Positions 59,892 through 64,000 of a stretch of 64,000 bases of DNA are shown one piece after another. The position numbers and the translations under genes were made by a program. Source of the DNA: Deinococcus humi (GTDB taxonomy: Bacteria > Deinococcota > Deinococci > Deinococcales > Deinococcaceae); contig NZ_JACHFL010000023.1 of the NCBI RefSeq assembly GCF_014201875.1, forward strand, positions 3,364-67,363, read 5' to 3'. Under the pieces are notes generated by a model. It searched no databases. It saw only the letters and a list, made by a program, of their open reading frames with translations, and was not told the origin of the DNA. Position 1 is the stretch's first letter. The number at the start of each line of letters is the position of its first letter.

Positions 59892-60410
59892 TTACTTGCC
59901 CAGAACTGTAGCCACCGCGTCGGTGCCGCATTTCTCGTCGATCAGGCCGCTGGGTGCGCCGCCCACACCCACCGCGCCCACCACGGCACCATCCACGCGG
60001 ATCGGGGCGCCGCCCGCCAGCACCAGGTAGCCGGGGATGTCGGCCAGGCCGGGATTGCTGGGCAGATTCTTGGCGATGTCGCTGGTCAGCGCACGTGCGC
60101 TGGCGCTGGTGAATGCCTTACCAGCGCTGGCCCCCAGCGTGTGCGGCCCGGCGTTCTCGGCACGGGCCACGGCCAGGGTCACACCGCTCCGGTCCACCAC
60201 GGTGACGCTGACGTTGTAGCCCAGCTGCGCGCAATTGTTCACGGCCAGCGTGGCAATCCGGCTGGCGGCGCTCAGGCTCAGGCTGGCCGGGGTGACTGTA
60301 GTGGTGGTCGCCAGCTGGATCGGCGCAGGTGTAGTCTGCGCGGCGGCCACCGGGACGATGAACAGGGCGACGGTGGACATGGACAGCAGGGCACTCGGCA
60401 GCTTCTTCAT
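59892..60410 (-). CDS. secreted HbpS/GlcG-family heme-binding-like protein
   Basis: A 172-residue exported protein: signal peptide MKKLPSALLSMSTVALFIVP ending VAAA, then the HbpS/GlcG (DUF336) domain (IATLAVNNCAQLGYNVSVTV, VDRSGVTLAVARAENAGPHT, AGKAFTSASARALTSDIAKN, GAPIRVDGAVVGAVGVGGAP). HbpS of Streptomyces binds heme/iron and modulates a two-component sensor. ATG 60410 is used (AGGA nine bases upstream) rather than 60419. It leads the ankyrin operon and lies beside a two-component system transcribed toward it. Confidence 0.92.
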   Translation of the reverse strand: MKKLPSALLSMSTVALFIVPVAAAQTTPAPIQLATTTTVTPASLSLSAASRIATLAVNNCAQLGYNVSVTVVDRSGVTLAVARAENAGPHTLGASAGKAFTSASARALTSDIAKNLPSNPGLADIPGYLVLAGGAPIRVDGAVVGAVGVGGAPSGLIDEKCGTDAVATVLGK

Positions 60411-60859
60411 GCCAGTCATCCTGCGCCTGACATGAGGAAAAAGGTATCCGTGTAATTTGCATTGGAACTCCGTAGTTTTACGGAGGAGGTGAACTTTGAG
60501 GCGGGGCTAGGGCGCCCTGGCGCTGGTGTCCGTTCGGATCAGGTTGCCAGTGCGGAGGCATCAGTCAGCAGCACGACGCCTGCAACTCTCGAGACGCACT
60601 GAGCAAACCATTAGACGAAGTGTCTCTATGAGGTTGAGGCGCAGCAACGCCCTGACGAGGGTGCTACGCCGGTAGACCAGGAGGTTCTGGCCACCCTGAC
60701 GTTTTCCTACTTTCCGCTTCAGATGCCCTGCCTTTGAAGACAGTGACATTCTAGGGGCTGAGAGTGATGATTAGAAACCTCAGCTGGCTGCTCATCCGTT
60801 CCCAAATGTCATTGGGCAGCACAGGTGCAGGTCACGCGGACCAGCAGGCAGGGGCCCCT
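60411..60859. other. intergenic between regulator and HbpS operon
   Basis: About 450 bases. Contains the palindrome 60468-60485. A 39-codon plus-strand frame ending near 60738 (EVEAQQRPDEGATPVDQEVL, ATLTFSYFPLQMPCL) is protein-like but lacks a start; a fragment or chance. Confidence 0.4.
60468..60485 (-). promoter_or_regulatory. palindrome upstream of the HbpS-ankyrin operon
   Basis: CTCCGTA-GTTT-TACGGAG, perfect 7-bp arms, 58 nt upstream of the HbpS start codon. Position suits an activator site for the neighbouring FixJ-type regulator, though it could be a hairpin. Confidence 0.45.
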
Positions 60860-61492
60860 TCACCGTTCCTCTACCAGCGTCAGGCGAATGACCTCGGCCA
60901 GTGACTCGGCCTCCAGTTTGGCAAACAGGCTGGCGCGGTGGGCTTCTACGGTGCGGACGGAAATATTCAGGGCGCGGGCGGTCTGCTTGCTGGTCTGACC
61001 GTCCACGATGCCGCGCAGGACCTCGTGCTCGCGGGGCGACAGCCGCGACAGTCGCTCGCGGGCCCGTTCATTCGCCGTCCGGCGTTGGCGCCCCCGCAGG
61101 TGTTGACGCACGGCGCGCTGCACAGCTTCCAGCAACTGGGTCTCGTCGACTGGCTTGCTCAGGAAGTCAGCCGCACCCTGACGAAAAGCACGGCGGCACA
61201 GCTCAACGTCGGCGTGCCCGGTCAGCAGGATCACAGGCAAGTCCACGCCGCGCTCTTGAAGACGCAGTTGCAGTTGCAACCCGCTGATGTGCGGCATGCG
61301 GATGTCCAGCAGCAGGCAGCCGAGGGCGGGCGGCCCCTCGGCGTCCAGGGCGCGGATCAGTTCCAGTCCATCGGCAAATGGGCGAACATTCAGGCCCACC
61401 GTGCCGAGCAGAAAGCCCAGCGCGTCGCGTACCGCGTCGTCGTCGTCTACCAGGTAGACGGTGGGCTCCAGTGCGGCAACAGAGTCAATCAC
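60860..61492 (-). CDS. FixJ/LuxR-type response regulator
   Basis: A 210-residue response regulator. Receiver: TVYLVDDDDAVRDALGFLLG, LLLDIRMPHISGLQLQLRLQ (phospho-Asp), VILLTGHADVELC, DFLSKPVDE (Lys). Output: LuxR HTH RLSPREHEVLRGIVDGQTSK, QTARALNISVRTVEAHRASL. This is the FixJ/TtrR/DctR-like group. It overlaps the sensor kinase gene by 8 nt (61485-61492) and reads toward the HbpS/ankyrin operon, a plausible target. Confidence 0.94.
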   Translation of the reverse strand: MIDSVAALEPTVYLVDDDDAVRDALGFLLGTVGLNVRPFADGLELIRALDAEGPPALGCLLLDIRMPHISGLQLQLRLQERGVDLPVILLTGHADVELCRRAFRQGAADFLSKPVDETQLLEAVQRAVRQHLRGRQRRTANERARERLSRLSPREHEVLRGIVDGQTSKQTARALNISVRTVEAHRASLFAKLEAESLAEVIRLTLVEER

Positions 61493-63338
61493 TGGCGGCC
61501 TCCAAGGCCTGACGCGGCAAGCTCAGGGTGAAGACCGCGCCGCCAGATCCGGCATTCGCCCCGCTCAAATCGCCGCCCATTCCCTGTGCCAGCGTCTGCG
61601 ACAGGCTCAGCCCCAGGCCCAGGCCGCCTGACTTGCTGGTTGTGAAAGGCGTAAATAGGCGGGGCCTCACCTCCGGGGCAATGCCGGGGCCATTGTCGCG
61701 CACGCTCAGGGTCCAACCAGCTGCATCCGGCACGATGCTGACTTCGATGATGGGGTGGGGCGTCTCCTGTACGGCGTCCAGCGCGTTCCGCAGCAGGTTC
61801 AGGATGATCTGCTCCAGATGGACTGGATCGGCCTCAACCAGGGGTGCGTCGGCGTAAGCCGCCACCACCTGCACACCCAATCGGTTCAGATCCGCGTGGC
61901 ACAGCGTCAGTACGTTCTGGACGGCCTGTACCAGATCGGTGGGACGGGTCTGGCTGGGCGCACGGCGCACCCACTGGCGCAGCCGCACGATGATCTGCGC
62001 TGCCCGTCCTGCCTGCGTAACCGAGGCGTTCACTGCATGCCGCACCCGTGCCAGATCAGGTTCGGGGTCCTCCAGCAGTCGCGCCGCCGCCTGGCCGTAG
62101 CTGATGATGGCGGTGAGGGGCTGGTTCAGCTCGTGTGCCAGGCCAGCCCCCATCTCGCCCAGCGTGGACAGCCGGGAAACGTGCGCCAGCATTTCCTCAT
62201 GCTCGCGCACACGCCGTTCTCCGTCTTCCAGGCGTTCAAGCATGCGGCGTTGCAGCGGCCCCACCTCGCGCAGAATCAGCACCCGCCCTCGCAACTCGCC
62301 GCCCGCACCGCGCAGAGGGGCCAGTGAGCCCTCCACCTGTACACCCTCATGGCCGCGCCGCAGGGTCAGTCCCTCGGGCAGCGCGACAGGCTGGTCACTG
62401 TTCCAGAAAGATGCGGCGTCAAACGGAGCCTGCGACAGCGTGGCCTGAAAGGTGGCCACTGTGCGCAGATCGGTGCCGGGTGGCATGGGGTGGGCCAGCG
62501 CTGCCCGTGCCGCCGGGTTCGCCAGCGTGACCCGGTGACCGTCATCCAGCGCCACGATGGCTTCCGAGGCCGCGTGAACCACGCCCGCCGCCCGCGCCCG
62601 CTCGTCCAGCAGCGCTCGTTGGACGTTTCGGCGGCTTTCCAGAAGCCGGAAGACCAGGGCACCCAGACCGGCCGTCAGCAACGTCCAAAGTGTGGCCTCC
62701 ACCCATGGCCACGCACTCCACGGCACTGAACGTGAGATACGGATGGGCAGGGGCTGCAGGGTTGTTCCCAGAACCTTGTCCACGCGAAGGGTTCTGGACA
62801 CTGCCCCAGCTTCAGGCGTGTGCGCGACAACGATGGTTGCGGTCTTAGGTTGAAATAGCGTGTAGGTGAGCGGCGCCGCGCCACTGTCCAGCGCACCAGT
62901 CAACCGCCTCGCGTCCACCCAGATCCGCACCCTGTTCTGTGACAGGGCGTAGAGAGGTCCGTCCTCTTCCGGCCAGTGCAGGGCGGGTTGACTTGACAGC
63001 GGGGTGGCCAGGACCGGAGGCTGCTCGGCTGGGGTTCCTAATACCTGACAGCTCTGTGCAAAACACTGTTCGACGGCCACCACCTGCGGGTACGGGCGCA
63101 ACAGGGTGTTCAAATAAGTGCCCAGCGCCACCACGCCCACGCCCTGCTGCTCCAAGGCGTCTAGAGCGTTCAAGACAGCCTCCTGCTGTTCCATCCGTTG
63201 CGACAGCACGCGGTGCAGGATACGCGCATCGGTATCGAAGGTTTCTCTCACACGGTTGACCGTGGAGAGAAACAGGCCCGCCACGCCCATTCCGGCCAGC
63301 ACCAGCCACAGCAATGCAGCGATGGCAGGACGTGTCAT
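61485..63338 (-). CDS. DctB-like membrane sensor histidine kinase
   Basis: A 617-residue sensor kinase. N-terminal transmembrane helix (IAALLWLVLAGMGVAGLFLS), a periplasmic sensor region of about 190 residues with two Cys (CFAQSC), a second helix near 215-235 (WPWVEATLWTLLTAGLGALV), a PAS-like segment (ASEAIVALDDGHRVTLANPA), H-box LAHELNQPLTAIISYGQ, N box ILNLLRNALDAVQ, G boxes VRDNGPGIAPEVRP and SGGLGLGLSLSQ. The ELNQPLTAI H-box is that of the DctB/FixL-like group. Signal unknown; partner is the FixJ-type regulator. Confidence 0.94.
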   Translation of the reverse strand: MTRPAIAALLWLVLAGMGVAGLFLSTVNRVRETFDTDARILHRVLSQRMEQQEAVLNALDALEQQGVGVVALGTYLNTLLRPYPQVVAVEQCFAQSCQVLGTPAEQPPVLATPLSSQPALHWPEEDGPLYALSQNRVRIWVDARRLTGALDSGAAPLTYTLFQPKTATIVVAHTPEAGAVSRTLRVDKVLGTTLQPLPIRISRSVPWSAWPWVEATLWTLLTAGLGALVFRLLESRRNVQRALLDERARAAGVVHAASEAIVALDDGHRVTLANPAARAALAHPMPPGTDLRTVATFQATLSQAPFDAASFWNSDQPVALPEGLTLRRGHEGVQVEGSLAPLRGAGGELRGRVLILREVGPLQRRMLERLEDGERRVREHEEMLAHVSRLSTLGEMGAGLAHELNQPLTAIISYGQAAARLLEDPEPDLARVRHAVNASVTQAGRAAQIIVRLRQWVRRAPSQTRPTDLVQAVQNVLTLCHADLNRLGVQVVAAYADAPLVEADPVHLEQIILNLLRNALDAVQETPHPIIEVSIVPDAAGWTLSVRDNGPGIAPEVRPRLFTPFTTSKSGGLGLGLSLSQTLAQGMGGDLSGANAGSGGAVFTLSLPRQALEAASD

Positions 63339-63652
63339 GCCACTATTGTGCCCGGTTTTGAGCGGGACACGGACGTTTTGCTTGCGATGATTGCGAGTAT
63401 AAGTCTGCCGTCGAAATTCTGAAGTCCTCCCGACAGGCAGACCGGCTTCATTCTGTGCAGTGGACCCAGCCGCAGGATCAGTCCACCCTTCTTCTGGACA
63501 ATTTCAATGTTACCTGCATAGTCGTTGTGATCCGTCCCGGTGTCGGGCTCCAACGAGAGGGCGGGCAACTGGGCGTAGACGGCGCCAGCCTTTTGAAACA
63601 CTGCTACAGCTCGGCATAGGGCTTTTCTTGGAAGGCGATCCAGCTTGCCCAA
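63335..63652 (-). pseudogene. remnant of a beta-lactamase-like serine hydrolase C-terminus
   Basis: A 105-codon frame whose middle (DTGTDHNDYAGNIEIVQKKG, GLILRLGPLHR) matches the DUF3471-type C-terminal domain found after the catalytic domain of beta-lactamase-family hydrolases (Y.G.Y.NDY.G...V..G..LVLRLGP). The catalytic part (SxxK, YxN) is missing upstream, and the end is altered. It lies between the sensor kinase start and an insertion element. Confidence 0.55.
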
Positions 63653-63949
63653 CAGGATGTTGAATCTGCTTACGCATTCGCTCCTCTTTCAGCGATTTCA
63701 GACCGATGAAATGATTCACGCCTATGTCGAACTGGAGATAGACGAGTATCTCATGGCTAGACTTTGACGAAGACTACGCCCATGTGTGTTTCACTGCATG
63801 ACCGATCAATCGCGTGACCACAATGACCCCGGTCTGTTGGCAATTCCTGCCGCAGCGTCGCCGCTTTCGTAGAAAAGTGAGGTCAGACGCGGCCTGCGGA
63901 CCCCTTGGGATTGAGCCAGTTTTGAGTCGGTGGAGTTAAGCCTCACCAT
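63653..63949. other. intergenic, probable left end of an insertion element
   Basis: About 300 bases up to the transposase ribosome site. The stretch from about 63895 (TGCGGACCCCTTGGGATTGA onward) may be the left terminal repeat of an IS3-type element; the right end lies outside the window, so the inverted repeat cannot be confirmed. Confidence 0.35.
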
Positions 63950-63962
63950 AGGAGGCAACCCC

Positions 63963-64000
63963 ATGACGACCAGAAACACCTACACCGCCGAATTCAAACG
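63963..64000 (+). CDS. start of IS3-type transposase OrfA (cut by window)
   Basis: ATG 63963, preceded by AGGAGG at 63950-63955, reads MTTRNTYTAEFKR to the window end. This is the typical N-terminus of IS3-family OrfA transposase proteins (..RxxYTAEFKxxAV), a helix-turn-helix DNA-binding protein. Only 12 codons are present, so the family subgroup cannot be named. Confidence 0.65.
   Translation, partial: MTTRNTYTAEFK

Overview
The window reads as chromosomal or large-plasmid DNA of a Deinococcus species. This is inferred from high GC, a LexA/ImuB-like/DnaE2 mutagenesis cassette of the kind known from Deinococcus deserti, a DUF6766-type membrane gene, many GAF/GGDEF and single-receiver signalling genes, and several promoters whose -10 box lies 6-7 nt before the start codon (leaderless transcripts are common in Deinococcus). 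No rRNA, tRNA or CRISPR array was seen.

Layout. 0-8.4 kb: end of a GAF histidine kinase, a secreted ExeM/NucH-type nuclease lipoprotein, an SDR oxidoreductase and a peptide-type ABC substrate-binding protein. 8.4-13.8 kb: a leftward operon lexA - catalytically degenerate Y-family protein (ImuB-like) - 79-aa protein - dnaE2, with dnaE2 broken by a one-base frameshift; a 109-aa gene diverges from lexA. 14.2-23.2 kb: peptidase E-like protein, then c-di-GMP genes (an EAL phosphodiesterase translationally coupled to a LOV-GGDEF cyclase, a facing LOV-like GGDEF that lacks the photoactive cysteine, and a GAF-GAF-GGDEF), PBP4, and a decayed regulator/membrane gene pair. 23.7-29.7 kb: TetR plus membrane protein, a regulator remnant, then a MarR / NADPH-FMN reductase / two extradiol-type VOC dioxygenases group tied together by repeated TARGTGTTG..ACA operators, which looks like an electrophile or quinone detoxification regulon. 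30-43 kb: receiver protein, ZIP transporter, phosphotransferase, a 1618-aa DUF4132 protein with a 134-aa partner, a divergent dual-specificity phosphatase, AraC+VOC, a DUF1801 protein with a hairpin over its start, a winged-helix regulator and a beta-lactamase-like hydrolase. 43-52 kb: an RHH regulator, MBL hydrolase and MerR (textbook 19-bp-spacer MerR promoter), alpha/beta hydrolase, receiver with a decayed kinase, and a copper locus (CopA divergent from CopZ-CsoR-glutaredoxin). 52-64 kb: MFS efflux protein, ECF sigma/anti-sigma/repeat lipoprotein operon, frameshifted DUF6766 gene, GH43 glycosidase, secreted HbpS-like and ankyrin proteins next to a DctB/FixJ-like two-component system, a beta-lactamase tail remnant, and the first codons of an IS3-type transposase.

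Decay is a theme: at least seven genes are broken, fused or truncated. In dnaE2 and the DUF6766 gene a single missing base explains the break, so either real erosion or assembly indels must be considered. Coordinates of starts were chosen from ribosome-binding sites, operon overlaps and family lengths, all by eye.
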